A stretch of 64,000 nt of DNA from Pontibacter sp. HSC-14F20 (lineage in GTDB: Bacteria > Bacteroidota > Bacteroidia > Cytophagales > Hymenobacteraceae). Below, piece after piece: positions 63,900-64,000 of the stretch. The stretch spans positions 124,001 through 188,000 of the forward strand of contig NZ_JAHZTC010000001.1 in NCBI RefSeq assembly GCF_019599265.1, written 5' to 3'. A program made the position numbers and the translations under genes. The notes below the pieces were generated by a model. It was given only the letters and a program-made list of their open reading frames with translations. It had not been told where the DNA came from and did not search any database. Numbering within the stretch: the stretch's first letter is position 1; every line of letters begins with the position of its first letter.

Positions 63900-64000
63900 A
63901 TGAATAACGTAACTGCAACCGAAACTGTGAAGCGCTCTGGCCTGTCTGTGAGCGGGTTTATCCAGAAATACGCCAACCATCCGACTTATATTCCGCCAAC
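63900..64000 (+). CDS. Start of an unidentified gene, cut by the window end
   Basis: ATG 63900 opens MNNVTATETVKRSGLSVSGFIQKYANHPTYIPP and continues to the window edge. A ribosome-binding site is not obvious. The 33 visible residues are too few to assign a family. Confidence 0.55.
   Translation, partial: MNNVTATETVKRSGLSVSGFIQKYANHPTYIPP

Overview
The window looks like chromosome of a Bacteroidota bacterium of the Cytophagales, most like Hymenobacteraceae (Pontibacter-like). This is inferred from TAnnTTTG-type -7 promoter elements, carboxypeptidase-like regulatory domains with SusC-type plug signatures, DUF2382 stress proteins, large DUF5117-type zinc metalloproteases, a cyanophycin synthetase, and the gene order parA-parB-DUF5683-dapB-lepB. 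No species can be named from sequence alone.

Layout. 1-17 kb is mostly housekeeping: a truncated NlpC/P60 peptidase, an HNH protein, rpsA, an AAC(3)-I-like acetyltransferase, psuG, an acyltransferase, tRNA-Cys, cphA, kdsA, apaG and ung. 17-24 kb is an accessory island. It holds an internally deleted IS4-like element, then small AT-rich minus-strand genes separated by attC-like integron recombination sites, interrupted by an IS91-family element (with a broken tyrosine recombinase) and bounded by an IS982-family element. 24-29.1 kb is a minus-strand operon (UPF0173 hydrolase, parA, parB, DUF5683, dapB, lepB), followed by a 310-bp gap with two DnaA-box matches that may be oriC or DnaA-controlled. 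29-36 kb holds DUF2382 stress proteins, two lipoproteins and the yidC/pyrG pair. An IS1182-family element at 36.3-38.1 kb has split a terminator. 38-49 kb carries a large metalloprotease, a TPR protein, dinB, a decayed cysM, a DJ-1/PfpI protein, a pirin, a pseudouridine synthase homologue whose catalytic Asp is Glu, and brnQ. 49-64 kb carries a trimethylamine monooxygenase-like flavoprotein, a second metalloprotease, cytochrome c, SMP-30 and alcohol dehydrogenase genes, a sigma/anti-sigma/VWA module, a second copy of the IS4-like element, and a methyltransferase.

The most unusual signal is a dispersed octamer, TATACCTG (often CTATACCTG). By hand I count 40 copies on the plus strand and 37 on the minus strand, against about 2 expected in random 64-kb sequence. 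It occurs in genes and between genes, has no strand bias, often lies beside terminators, is absent from rpsA and from every mobile element, and is missing for 6.1 kb across the accessory island. It behaves like a vertically accumulated genomic signature (HIP1-like or uptake-sequence-like), not a gene-specific operator.

The second notable signal is a cluster of attC sites with no visible integron integrase (CALIN-like). In two cases the start of a cassette is exactly complementary to the outer box of its own attC, which is the diagnostic layout of integron cassettes.
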